Source: Afipia carboxidovorans OM5
Lineage (GTDB): Bacteria > Pseudomonadota > Alphaproteobacteria > Rhizobiales > Xanthobacteraceae
DNA: 64,000 nt
Direction of reading: 5' to 3'
NCBI RefSeq assembly: GCF_000218565.1
Contig: NC_015684.1
Span: 868,001-932,000 of the forward strand
This document shows, piece by piece, positions 30,722 through 39,161 of the stretch. Position numbers and translations under genes: made by a program. The notes below the pieces were generated by a model. That model ran no database searches, had not been told where the DNA came from, and saw nothing but the letters and a program-made list of their open reading frames with translations. How positions within the stretch are numbered: position 1 is the first letter of the stretch; every line of letters begins with the position of its first letter.

Positions 30722-31927
30722 ATGAGAATTCTTGCCGGACCGGCTGCGCTGATCGCAGGGCCCCATCGCGCGGTAGCGGTACTGTGCGTCACCATGATTC
30801 TGGGATGGGCGGCACTGTTCTATCCGCCCGCCCTCACCATGACCTATATCGCCGAGGCGCACGGCTGGTCGCTCGCGCTTGCGCTCTCCGGATTTTCGAT
30901 CGCGCTCGGCACCTCCGGGCTGTGCGCGCCTTATGCCTGCGGCCTGATCGATCGGTACGGTGGTAATCCGGTGATGGCGGGCGGCGCGCTGATCGGCGCG
31001 CTCGGCCTCGTGCTGCTGCCGCTCGCGCCGAACTATCCGGTCTATCTGATCTCCTGGCTCCTGATCGGCGTTGCTACCGCCTGCTGCCTGTATGACCCCG
31101 CCTTCACCACGTTGACGCGAATCTACGGGATGGCCTCGCGCGGGCCGATCACCATCATCACCTTCGCCGGTGGCCTCGCCTCGACGGCGGGATGGCCGCT
31201 GATGCATTTCCTGATCGAGAATTTCGGCTGGCAGAGCGTCTATTACACCTGGGCGGCGGTGTTCACGTTCCTGATCGCGCCGCTGTACTGGTTCGCGCTA
31301 CCGCGGCGCAAAGCCCCGGTGCAGAAGGCGCCTGTGGCCGTGACGGATGCGCCGCCGGCGAAGGCGCGGTTCATTCCGCCGCACGGGCTGCCGTTCATCC
31401 TGATGGCGGCGGGCTTTGCCGGGCATTCGTTCGTCATGTCGGGCGCGACCACACATCTCCTGCCGATCCTGCAGCGCGGTGGCATCGATGCCGGCACCGC
31501 GGTGATGATCGGCGCGATGTTCGGGCCCGCGCAGGTTCTGGCGCGGTTTGCCGATTTCGCGAGTAGGGGACGGATGCATCCGATCTGGGTCGCACGCGTC
31601 TCGATGGGGACGATGGTGCTTGCTTTCGCGGTGCTCGCCATCGCCGGCATCGCGCCGCTGCCCGCGATGTGTTTCGCCATTCTGTTCGGAGCGGGGAATG
31701 GCGTGGTGACGATCGCCCGCGGCGCGTTGCCGCTCGCGACCTTCGGCGCGTTCGGTTACGGCCGCGTGGTGGGCCGCATCTCGCGACCCGCGCAGATCCT
31801 GCAGGCCCTCGCGCCATTCGTTCTCGCCTTCATCATCGACCGCTGGTCGGATCAGGTTGCGCTCGACATCATGATTGCGACGTCCGCGACGGCGCTGGTC
31901 TGCTTCGCGCTGCTGCGGCGGGTGTGA
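30722..31927 (+). CDS. MFS transporter
   Basis: 401 aa, about 12 transmembrane helices in two halves with a cytoplasmic loop near residues 195-220 (RRKAPVQKAPVAVTDAPPAKAR). Loop 2-3 has GLIDRYGGNPVMAGG, a variant of the MFS signature. The substrate is not evident. It converges with cheZ and shares the hairpin at 31935-31966. Confidence 0.88.
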   Translation: MRILAGPAALIAGPHRAVAVLCVTMILGWAALFYPPALTMTYIAEAHGWSLALALSGFSIALGTSGLCAPYACGLIDRYGGNPVMAGGALIGALGLVLLPLAPNYPVYLISWLLIGVATACCLYDPAFTTLTRIYGMASRGPITIITFAGGLASTAGWPLMHFLIENFGWQSVYYTWAAVFTFLIAPLYWFALPRRKAPVQKAPVAVTDAPPAKARFIPPHGLPFILMAAGFAGHSFVMSGATTHLLPILQRGGIDAGTAVMIGAMFGPAQVLARFADFASRGRMHPIWVARVSMGTMVLAFAVLAIAGIAPLPAMCFAILFGAGNGVVTIARGALPLATFGAFGYGRVVGRISRPAQILQALAPFVLAFIIDRWSDQVALDIMIATSATALVCFALLRRV

Positions 31928-31934
31928 CCCTCGA

Positions 31935-31966
31935 TAAAAAAACGCCCCCGGCGAAGCGGGGGCGTG
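31935..31966 (-). terminator. Terminator after cheZ (convergent with MFS gene)
   Basis: ACGCCCCCG (31942-31950) pairs with CGGGGGCGT (31957-31965). On the minus strand a run of seven T residues follows, so it mainly ends cheZ transcription. Confidence 0.88.
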
Positions 31967-31990
31967 GGAGCAAGTTGACGAGCGCGGTGT

Positions 31991-32758
31991 TTAATTGAAC
32001 ATCGCGTCGATATCGTTCTGCGAGGCGTGACCCTCGTCGCCGTCGAGCTTCGGGCCATTGAGCAGGCGCGCGTCGCCCTCGCGGGTATCGAGAATGGCCG
32101 GGGCGTGAACCTTGATGGCGTCGACGCCGCCCCAGATTTCCATCATGACGTTGATGTGATGCTCGATGAACTTCATCGTGTTCATCACCTTGTTGATGCG
32201 CTGGCCGGTGAGGTCCTGGAAGTTGCAGGCCTCGAAGATGCTGATGACGCGCTCGGAAATGTCGGCGACCATGCGCTCCTGCTGGTCGGCCGAAGGACCC
32301 TTGGCAAGCGCGCTCGCCGCCTGGTCGATCGCCTCCGCCGCTGCGAGAATCTGGTCGGTCGCTTCCTCGGTACCGCCGACGATGGCGCCAAGCTCGCCCG
32401 TCACCCTCGACATTTCGTCGCCGTTGAAGCTGGTGCCGTGGAGGACGGCGATTTCTTCCTTGGTGCGATTGATCGCCTCGTGGATGAGATCGAGTTCGAC
32501 CTTGAGCTTCTCGCACTGGGCGATCTGCGCACGATAGGATTCAAGCGCGGCCTTGGCGTGGGCGTCGTCCTGCGCGGCGGCTTCCCGCTCGGCCTGTCCG
32601 CCTGAGCGGGGGGCGATGCGTCCCATCTGTTCGCGGATGATGCGCAACTCCGTCATGATGCGCTCGTGCATCTGGTCGGTGCTGGCAGTGTCGTTCAAAT
32701 CCGGCAGGGAGCCGAACTGCAATTCCTCGATACGAAAACGTTTGCGCTGAGCATTCAT
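31991..32758 (-). CDS. cheZ: CheZ-family protein phosphatase
   Basis: 255 aa, largely helical. The CheZ core motif CNFQDLTGQRINKVMNTMKFI is present at about residues 180-200, including the Gln that positions water for CheY-P dephosphorylation. The C-terminus SQNDIDAMFN resembles the CheY-binding tail. ATG 32758 (MNAQRKRFRIEE) was chosen over an upstream in-frame ATG preceded by unrelated sequence. No other chemotaxis or flagellar gene lies in the window, so its CheY partner must be elsewhere. It is divergent from the L,D-transpeptidase gene. Confidence 0.88.
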   Translation of the reverse strand: MNAQRKRFRIEELQFGSLPDLNDTASTDQMHERIMTELRIIREQMGRIAPRSGGQAEREAAAQDDAHAKAALESYRAQIAQCEKLKVELDLIHEAINRTKEEIAVLHGTSFNGDEMSRVTGELGAIVGGTEEATDQILAAAEAIDQAASALAKGPSADQQERMVADISERVISIFEACNFQDLTGQRINKVMNTMKFIEHHINVMMEIWGGVDAIKVHAPAILDTREGDARLLNGPKLDGDEGHASQNDIDAMFN

Positions 32759-33050
32759 GGAATTCTTCCTCAACCTCAATGCGCAGGCATGTAACGCGCG
32801 GGCATTTAACGCCCGGTTCATGCGCACCGCACGGGTTCCGAAATCCTGCAAACATGCTCAACGGCGATTAACCATGAGGGCGCGATCTTCATCGAAAATA
32901 AACGCTGTTCGCAACAACGCGGGCACCCGCGCGACATGGTGAATCCGAGGGCCCGTCGCGTTTACCAAAACTTCCGCGGTTGTCCTGTTAGCTCGCGAAG
33001 GCAGCGCGGTTCGCTGCGCTTAGTCCTGACGAACAGTACAGAGTACGTCG

Positions 33051-33824
33051 ATGCCTGCAAAAATCCGCTTCGCCCTTGTTGCCGGCGCGTGCCTGATCGG
33101 CACGAGCTTTTCCGCACTCGCGCAGGACGGCCATCCTCACGTCGTCTACGCCTCGCAATCCGATTACGCCCCGCAAGCCCGCGACGTTGCCTATCGCGAT
33201 TCCTATCGTGACAATGGCAATCTCGGCGGCGGCTTCATCCAGTTCCTGTTCGGCGGCGGATCGCAGCCCGAGCCGGCCTATCGTGAACCCCCGCAGGGGG
33301 CCTATGCGCCACAGGACGCTTACGCGCCGCAGACGCGCGGCTATCGCGAGCGCGGCGTTGAAGCGGCGCAGCCGGGGTTCGACCCGCGTTATGAGAAGCA
33401 GGTGGTCGATTACAACGGCAAGGAATCGGCCGGCACGCTGGTGATCGATACGCCGAACAAGTTTCTCTATCTCGTGCAGGGCAACGGCCAGGCGCTGCGC
33501 TACGGCGTCGGCGTCGGCAAACCGGGCTTCACCTGGGCGGGTGTGAAAACCATCACCGCCAAGCGCGAGTGGCCGGACTGGACCCCGCCCGCGGAAATGC
33601 TGAAACGTCGCCCCGATCTGCCGCGTCACATGGAAGGCGGGCCGGACAATCCGCTCGGCGCCCGCGCAATGTATCTCGGATCGTCGCTCTATCGTATCCA
33701 CGGCTCGAACGAGCCTTGGACGATCGGCACTAACGTCTCCTCGGGCTGCATCCGCATGCGCAATGAGGACGTCATCGATCTCTACGGCCGCGTCAAGGTC
33801 GGTGCTCGCGTGGTGGTGCTCTAA
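33051..33824 (+). CDS. L,D-transpeptidase (YkuD/ErfK family)
   Basis: 257 aa. A signal peptide (about residues 1-25, ending ALAQ) precedes a Tyr/Gln/Pro-rich segment (about 35-115) and the YkuD domain (about 115-257). The catalytic motif is complete: YRIHGSNEPWTIG then SSGCIRMRNEDV, with nucleophilic Cys in SSGC. Such enzymes form 3-3 crosslinks or attach proteins to peptidoglycan in the periplasm. The repeat copy C begins immediately after the stop codon. Confidence 0.94.
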   Translation: MPAKIRFALVAGACLIGTSFSALAQDGHPHVVYASQSDYAPQARDVAYRDSYRDNGNLGGGFIQFLFGGGSQPEPAYREPPQGAYAPQDAYAPQTRGYRERGVEAAQPGFDPRYEKQVVDYNGKESAGTLVIDTPNKFLYLVQGNGQALRYGVGVGKPGFTWAGVKTITAKREWPDWTPPAEMLKRRPDLPRHMEGGPDNPLGARAMYLGSSLYRIHGSNEPWTIGTNVSSGCIRMRNEDVIDLYGRVKVGARVVVL

Positions 33825-33888
33825 AGCGGTTTTAAGCGAAGCGGGAACCGGTTCGCTTAAAGAAAACGCGTCAAAATAAAAATCGAGA
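33825..33888. repeat. Dispersed palindromic repeat, copy C
   Basis: Starts on the base after the L,D-transpeptidase stop. AGCGGTTTTAAGCGAAGCGG and CCGGTTCGCTTAAAGAAAACG form the palindrome, and the tail TCAAAATAAAAATCGAG matches the tail of copies A and B. Confidence 0.82.
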
Positions 33889-33908
33889 ATCTTTGTTCTC
33901 GCGCACAT

Positions 33909-33939
33909 AAAAACGGCCGCTGTCGCAACGGCCGTTTTC
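33909..33939. terminator. Bidirectional terminator between convergent genes
   Basis: AAAACGGCCG (33910-33919) pairs with CGGCCGTTTT (33929-33938). T runs occur on both strands, so it can end transcription of both the L,D-transpeptidase and the DUF2076 gene. Confidence 0.88.
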
Positions 33940-33958
33940 GTTTTCAATGTCGATTGCG

Positions 33959-34768
33959 TTACGCGAAGTCGGACGGATCGCTGCCGAAATCGCCATCGTC
34001 GAAATCGTCGTCGTCATCATAATCGTCGTCATCGTAGTCCGACGATGCGTCGTCATAGGCCGCATGCTCGTTACGGCGATCCTCGACGCCGCCGTGCTGG
34101 GTCTTGCCGATATCGTTGATGCCGGCATCGCGTGCGAGCGCATCGTTGCTGCTGCCACCGCTCCAGGGTGAACCGGTGTTGCCGAAGCTCTGCTGCTGGC
34201 TGCCGCCGCCAAGGCCGCGAAGGCTGTTCATCAGAAGCGAGCCGCCGATCATGCCGGCCGCGGCCGCCGCCGCGGTGCCGAGGAACGACGAACCGCCGCC
34301 GCCGCTTTGCGGCGTGCCGTAGCCTTGTGCCGCGCGCGGATCGGGGAAAGCGTCGCGACGGCCAGGCGCGTCACCGCCAAGCCCTTGATTGCCGAGCACC
34401 TGTCCAGTGTTCCATGACGGGCGCGCGGTGCCGGGCGGCACGTTCGGCACTGAACCGCCTTGCGTAGAGCCCTGCGCGTAACCTTGCGACGCCTGTCCGC
34501 CGCCGAACAGCGTGTCGCGCAGCGAATCAAGGAAGCTGCCTTCCTTCTCCGGATGCTGCCCGGCCTCGAGCTGCTCGATCCGCGTGGTGGCATGGCGCAG
34601 CGCCTCGTCCTGCAGGAGGACGGTCTGCACCAGCGCGTAAACCGCGTGCGGCGCGCGGCGCAGGCCCTGCGCGATCGCAGCTTCGGCCTCGGGCTCGCGC
34701 GGGTTGGCTTCAAGCTTTTCGAGCCGGCCGAACAGGTCGTCGATCAACTGGCGCTCTTGCGGGGTCAT
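33959..34768 (-). CDS. DUF2076 protein
   Basis: 269 aa. The N-terminal DUF2076 region (MTPQERQLIDDLFGRLEKLE, RRAPHAVYALVQTVLLQDEAL) is followed by a Gly/Gln/Ser-rich linker and a hydrophobic glycine segment (FLGTAAAAAAGMIGGSLLM). The tail is strongly acidic (DDDDYDDDDDFDDGDFG). ATG 34768 follows GAGAGGAC. The function is unknown; the family occurs in proteobacteria as a membrane-tethered or secreted protein. Confidence 0.85.
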   Translation of the reverse strand: MTPQERQLIDDLFGRLEKLEANPREPEAEAAIAQGLRRAPHAVYALVQTVLLQDEALRHATTRIEQLEAGQHPEKEGSFLDSLRDTLFGGGQASQGYAQGSTQGGSVPNVPPGTARPSWNTGQVLGNQGLGGDAPGRRDAFPDPRAAQGYGTPQSGGGGSSFLGTAAAAAAGMIGGSLLMNSLRGLGGGSQQQSFGNTGSPWSGGSSNDALARDAGINDIGKTQHGGVEDRRNEHAAYDDASSDYDDDDYDDDDDFDDGDFGSDPSDFA

Positions 34769-34891
34769 GGTCGTCCTCTCCACGTTTAGGCGGATGATTC
34801 TAGGAACGATCTAGGCGGGTTTTGGATCGGGGTAAGCGGGACGGCAGATTAAATTTCGCCAAGGTGGCAAGTTGCCTGCGGCAAAGCGCCC

Positions 34892-35725
34892 TCACGCTTT
34901 CGCGAGGCTGACCTGAAGCTCGGCCAGCAGCCGGGGAAAATCCTCACTGGCGAGATAGGCGTGTTCGCGCGCGCGCTGGTCGGTCAACGGGTCGAGCGCC
35001 CGCAAGGTGTCATCGACGAAACCGGGGTGGCACATCACAAGCCCGCCCTCCGGCAGCGAGGCGAGGAAGCTGCGCATCAGCGAGCCGAAATCCGGCAGCT
35101 TGCGAAAATCATAGGCACCCGCAAACGCCGTGTTGGTGGGAAGCCCGCTCGCGGCACAGCGCTTGCGGAAGGTCGTGCTCAGCGTGTCGAGCAGGATTGC
35201 CTTGGGGTTGCCAAGACGGGAGGACGCCTGCGCGCGGCGGCACTGCCGCGCCCACGCGTCCGGCGCAGTCTCCCGTGCGGCGCGGATGAAGCCGTCGCGG
35301 ATTCCCGGAAACAGTTGAACGTGCTGGTGGCCGTCGAGATAGGCGGGCGGCGCGCCGAACAGGTCGCGGAACAGTGTGATCTGCGCCTTGACCTCGGACT
35401 CGACGAAGTCGGCATCGATCCGCCGCAGCAGCGCGCCGCGCAGCAGCCGCTGCAACGGCCAGAACATGCCACCGTCGAGCGGGCGATAATGCATCGTCAG
35501 CGGCGAGAACGGCGCGGTGAGGGTGACGTGCAGGCCGATCTCGCAATTATTGTCCACGACAGCGCGCAGCGCATCCGCATCCTCGCGGCCGATGGCAGGG
35601 CCGACCACCATCACCGAGGTCGCGTTGAGGCGGCGCTGCGCGATCAGGTCGCGGATTGCGCGGTTGACGCCGTCGCTGATGCCGTAATCGTCGGCGCACA
35701 GCGTGATGCGGCGCGTCTCGCTCAC
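34892..35725 (-). CDS. ChbG/HpnK-family (YdjC-like) carbohydrate deacetylase
   Basis: 277 aa. Metal-site motifs of the family are visible: LCADDYGIS near the start, GLHVTL at about residues 64-69 and DGHQHVQLFP at about 132. These enzymes remove N-acetyl groups from sugars. The GTG start overlaps the stop of the preceding glycosyltransferase gene (GTGA), a sign of joint function. In Francisella and Bordetella a similar pair (FlmF2 and NaxD) makes undecaprenyl-phosphate-galactosamine for lipid A. Other relatives act on chitobiose (ChbG) or in hopanoid synthesis (HpnK), so the substrate remains inferred. Confidence 0.88.
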   Translation of the reverse strand: MSETRRITLCADDYGISDGVNRAIRDLIAQRRLNATSVMVVGPAIGREDADALRAVVDNNCEIGLHVTLTAPFSPLTMHYRPLDGGMFWPLQRLLRGALLRRIDADFVESEVKAQITLFRDLFGAPPAYLDGHQHVQLFPGIRDGFIRAARETAPDAWARQCRRAQASSRLGNPKAILLDTLSTTFRKRCAASGLPTNTAFAGAYDFRKLPDFGSLMRSFLASLPEGGLVMCHPGFVDDTLRALDPLTDQRAREHAYLASEDFPRLLAELQVSLAKA

Positions 35726-36777
35726 GCGGGGTCCGCCGTATGCGAAGGAGACACTGCGCCATCCGGCGCGGTCGCTTCATTCGCGGTGCGCAGCGTCTGC
35801 TCGGCGACGAAATAAATCGGCCGTGCTTTCAGTTCGGAAAGGATCTTGCCGATATATTCGCCGAGCACGCCGATGACGATGAGCTGCACGCCGCCGAGCG
35901 TCATCATGCCGACGATCACGGACGGATAGCCCGGCACCGACTTGCCGGTGGTGAAGGTCTCCCACAGGATCGACAGGCCGAACAGCAGCGCGAGCAGCGC
36001 GATCAGCATCCCGAGCATGCTTGCCATCCGCAGCGGCGCGACCGAGAACGAAGTGATGCCCTCGATCGACAGGCCGAGCAGGCGGCGGGCGTTGAACGTC
36101 GTGGTGCCGTGGGCGCGCGGCTCCGGTTCGTAATCGATGCGCTTCTGGCGGAAACCGATCCAGCTTGTCAGGCCTTTGAAGAAGCGGTTGCGCTCCGGCA
36201 TCATCCGCAGCGCCTTGGCTGCGCGCGGCGACAAGAGGCGGAAGTCGCCGGCATCTTCAGGAATCTTCTGGCGCGCGCCCCAGTTCACCAGCGAATAGAA
36301 ATTATGCACGGCGAGGCGCCGCAGCATGGATTCGTTTTGGCGGTGCGCCTTCGCGGTGTAGACGACATCGTAGCCGCCCTCGATCCAGTGGCGCACCAGT
36401 TCTTCCGCAAGGTCGGGCGAATGCTGGCCGTCGCCATCCATGAACAGCACGGCGCCGAAGCGGGCATGGTCGAGGCCCGCCATCAGCGCGGCCTCCTTGC
36501 CGAAATTGCGCGACAGCGACACCACCTGCACGTCGAGCTTCGCTGCGGGCAGATCGCGCGCGACCGTGAGTGTCTCGTCGGTCGAGCCGTCATCGACATA
36601 GATCGCTTCGCAGGCGATCCCGTAGCGTTCCTTGAGACGATCCGCGAGCGTCGAGAGCCGCTCGTGCAGCAGCGTCAGCCCGGGCGCTTCGTTGAGCAAC
36701 GGCACAACGATGGACAGCCCGCGCGCCGCGGCGGGCAGCCGGTCGCGAATGGAGACGGAAACGTCGGACACGGACAT
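35722..36777 (-). CDS. Family 2 polyprenyl-phosphate glycosyltransferase (ArnC/FlmF2/DPM-like)
   Basis: 351 aa. The GT-A domain (about residues 18-230) has VVPLLNEAPGL, the IYVDDGSTDET nucleotide site, LSRNFGKEAALMAGLDHA, the metal-binding DGDGQHSPD and DAGDFRLLS. Two C-terminal transmembrane helices (about 255-280 and 290-320) are typical of dolichyl/undecaprenyl-phosphate glycosyltransferases. It probably transfers a sugar from a nucleotide donor to undecaprenyl phosphate at the inner face of the membrane. ATG 36777 gives the family N-terminus; an in-frame start further upstream is possible. The coupled gene downstream encodes a deacetylase. Confidence 0.9.
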   Translation of the reverse strand: MSVSDVSVSIRDRLPAAARGLSIVVPLLNEAPGLTLLHERLSTLADRLKERYGIACEAIYVDDGSTDETLTVARDLPAAKLDVQVVSLSRNFGKEAALMAGLDHARFGAVLFMDGDGQHSPDLAEELVRHWIEGGYDVVYTAKAHRQNESMLRRLAVHNFYSLVNWGARQKIPEDAGDFRLLSPRAAKALRMMPERNRFFKGLTSWIGFRQKRIDYEPEPRAHGTTTFNARRLLGLSIEGITSFSVAPLRMASMLGMLIALLALLFGLSILWETFTTGKSVPGYPSVIVGMMTLGGVQLIVIGVLGEYIGKILSELKARPIYFVAEQTLRTANEATAPDGAVSPSHTADPA

Positions 36778-36844
36778 GCGCGTCAATCCCTCTGGGGCAT
36801 CCGTTCTAATATGGCGATAGGGAGCCGTTGCCGCCAAGAGGTCC

Positions 36845-36865
36845 TCATGAACGCGGCGTTCATGA
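36845..36865. promoter_or_regulatory. Perfect palindrome upstream of the glycosyltransferase gene
   Basis: TCATGAACGC and GCGTTCATGA form perfect 10-bp arms around a single G. It lies 68 bases before the glycosyltransferase start and 18 bases past the hisG stop. No T run follows, so an operator is more likely than a terminator. The binding protein is unknown. Confidence 0.5.
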
Positions 36866-36882
36866 ACGTGGCACTCATGGGT

Positions 36883-37860
36883 TCACGCTCCGAGAAAAGC
36901 TTCGAGCCGCGAGAACAGCGGATTGTCGCGCGCCATCACGTAGTCGAGCGAGCCGATGCTCACCGTCTCCGCGCCGCGCGCGCGCAAGAGCGTGCCGAGC
37001 GGATAAAGCTGCGCCGGCGGGCAGTGCAGCGTCAGGATGCCACCGGCGGGTGGCGTGCCGAACGGCGCGAGCGCGCCGAAATGCTGTTCGATCTCGGACA
37101 GCAGCGCGGCGTCGCAGCCCGGAAGGCAGGTGCGGACTTCCTTGTACTTCGCCGCACGGGCACGCGAGGCGATGTGGTCGAGGATCACGCGTGCGGTCTC
37201 GCGCGCCTCCGGCGTCCAGTCGGCAGCACGTGAGGCAACGAGGTTGGCCTGGCTGCGCAGCATCATGCCGTCGTCGAGCATTTTCAGCCCGTTCGCCGCG
37301 AGTGTTGCGCCGGTGGTGGTGATGTCGACGATCAGCTCGGCCGCGCCGCTGGCAGGCGCGCCTTCGGTCGCACCGGCGCTCTCCACGATGCGATAGTCGA
37401 CAATGCCGTGCAGCGCGAAGAAGTGGCGCGTCAGGTTGATGTATTTGGTCGCAACGCGCATGCGGCGGTTGTGCTTGACCCGGAACGAGGTCGCGACGTC
37501 GTCGAGGTCGGCCATGGTGCGCACGTCGATCCACGCCTGCGGCACCGCAACCACGACGTTGGCGTAACCGAAGCCGAGGCCCTCGATCAGCATCACGCGC
37601 TTGTCGGCGTCGGCGATGGTCTCGCGCACGAGGTCCTCGCCGGTGATGCCGAGGTGGACCTGCCCGCGCGCCAACTGCGCCGCGATCTCGCTGGCGGAAA
37701 GATAGGCGATCTCGACATTGTCGAGTCCCGTGATGGTGCCGCGATAGTCGCGCGCACCGCGAGGTTTCGCGAGCGTGAGGCCCGCGCGGCCGAAGAAGGC
37801 GTCGGCGTTTTCCTGAAGCCGGCCCTTGGAGGGCACGGCGAGAACGAACGGGGTCGTCAT
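36883..37860 (-). CDS. hisG: ATP phosphoribosyltransferase catalytic subunit HisG
   Basis: 325 aa; first step of histidine synthesis, joining ATP and PRPP. Recognisable segments are LAVPSKGRLQENADAFF, GQVHLGITGEDLV and the PRPP-loop region ELIVDITTTGATLAANGL. It is about 100 residues longer than the short HisG that normally pairs with HisZ, and the extra C-terminal part (about 225-325) follows TARVILDHIASR. ATG 37860 overlaps the hisZ stop by 4 bases, so the two subunits are cotranslated. Confidence 0.94.
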   Translation of the reverse strand: MTTPFVLAVPSKGRLQENADAFFGRAGLTLAKPRGARDYRGTITGLDNVEIAYLSASEIAAQLARGQVHLGITGEDLVRETIADADKRVMLIEGLGFGYANVVVAVPQAWIDVRTMADLDDVATSFRVKHNRRMRVATKYINLTRHFFALHGIVDYRIVESAGATEGAPASGAAELIVDITTTGATLAANGLKMLDDGMMLRSQANLVASRAADWTPEARETARVILDHIASRARAAKYKEVRTCLPGCDAALLSEIEQHFGALAPFGTPPAGGILTLHCPPAQLYPLGTLLRARGAETVSIGSLDYVMARDNPLFSRLEAFLGA

Positions 37861-39008
37861 GCGGCGTCTCCCGTCGAGTCCCCGGCTTTGGCGAGCGCGT
37901 CGATCCACACCGAGAAGCCGACCGCCGGAATTGGCAGCGTGGCCCCGAGCCGCGTCAGCAGGCCGTCGTAGCGGCCGCCGCCAACCAGCGGTTCGCTGCC
38001 ATTGTTGCTGCGCCGGATCTCGAATTCGAAACCGGTGTAGTAATCGACGCCGCGACCGAACGAGGTCGAGAATGCGATCTTGCCGGTGTCGATGCCGCGC
38101 GCGGCCATGAAGCCGGTGCGGCTCTCGAACGCATCGAGCGCGGCGTTGAGGTCGAGTTTTGCGTCGGCGGCGAGGCTGCGCAGTTGCGCCAGCGCCTCGT
38201 CGGGTTCGCCGGCAATCGCAAGGAAGCGCTCGATCAGCGTCAGCGTCTCGCGCGACAGCGTGCCGCCCTTCAGCGTCGATTGCTCGAGAAAACGGTCGGC
38301 GATTTCCGCGGTGGTGCGGCCGCCGACATTCTCGGTGCCCGCGATCGACATCAGGTCGGTGACGAGCGCCAGCGCCGCCTTGCGGTCGGAGCCTGCGAGT
38401 GCCGCAAGCACGCCTTCATAATCGCTCGATCCGTCATTTTGCGTGAGGCCTTCGACCTCGCGGGCGATACTCGTTTTGCGACTGAAGCATTTGATCAGTC
38501 GGCGCCGCCACACCGGTGCCAGCTTCAAGGCATCGATCAGCGCCAGAAACAGCGCGACGTCGCCGCTGCGGATTTCGATATTGCTCACGCCAAACGCCGA
38601 GGTCGCCTCGAGCGCCAGCGCCATCATCTCGGCATCGGCGGCAGCGCGGTCGTCGCGGCCGAATGATTCCACGCCCGCCTGCAGGAATTCGCTTGGCTTG
38701 CCGCCGCGGAAGCGGAACACCGGGCCGAGGTAGTAGAAGTTTCGCACCTCGCCGGCGCCTTGCGAGGCGAGATAGTCGCGCGCCACCGGAATGGTGAGGT
38801 CGGGGCGCAGGCAGAGGTCCTCGCCGTTGGCGTCGCTCGTCAGATACAGGTTCTTGCGGATATCCTCGCCGGAGAGGTCGAGAAACGGCTCGGCCGGCTG
38901 CAGGATCGCGGGCGCGGCCTGCTGGTAGCCGGCGCCGGCAAACGCCGACAGCAGGGCATCCGCCCGAGTGGCGGACCCGGGCATGGGCGAGGCGAGGGGG
39001 GTATTCAT
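37857..39008 (-). CDS. hisZ: ATP phosphoribosyltransferase regulatory subunit HisZ
   Basis: 383 aa. It is related to class II histidyl-tRNA synthetase: motif 2-like LRPDLTIPVARDYL and FYYLGPVFRFR, and motif 3-like ALVGGGRYDGLL as EPLVGGGRYDGLLTRLG. It lacks the tRNA-binding domain, as expected for HisZ, which activates HisG and transmits histidine feedback. ATG 39008 begins MNTPLASPMPG. It is the first gene of a hisZ-hisG pair. Confidence 0.93.
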   Translation of the reverse strand: MNTPLASPMPGSATRADALLSAFAGAGYQQAAPAILQPAEPFLDLSGEDIRKNLYLTSDANGEDLCLRPDLTIPVARDYLASQGAGEVRNFYYLGPVFRFRGGKPSEFLQAGVESFGRDDRAAADAEMMALALEATSAFGVSNIEIRSGDVALFLALIDALKLAPVWRRRLIKCFSRKTSIAREVEGLTQNDGSSDYEGVLAALAGSDRKAALALVTDLMSIAGTENVGGRTTAEIADRFLEQSTLKGGTLSRETLTLIERFLAIAGEPDEALAQLRSLAADAKLDLNAALDAFESRTGFMAARGIDTGKIAFSTSFGRGVDYYTGFEFEIRRSNNGSEPLVGGGRYDGLLTRLGATLPIPAVGFSVWIDALAKAGDSTGDAA

Positions 39009-39161
39009 CGGGAAGTCCGTCAGCGATCCATTTTGCCGCCGTTTAACACGGCAAAGCCCGGATTTCGATGAAGAAAACTCAAAGTGCCTTAACAGGAATC
39101 GACGCCCGGGGACCCCGCTCCGGGGCCGGGTCGGCCTTTCCGGTGGGAAGCGGAGCCCGGA

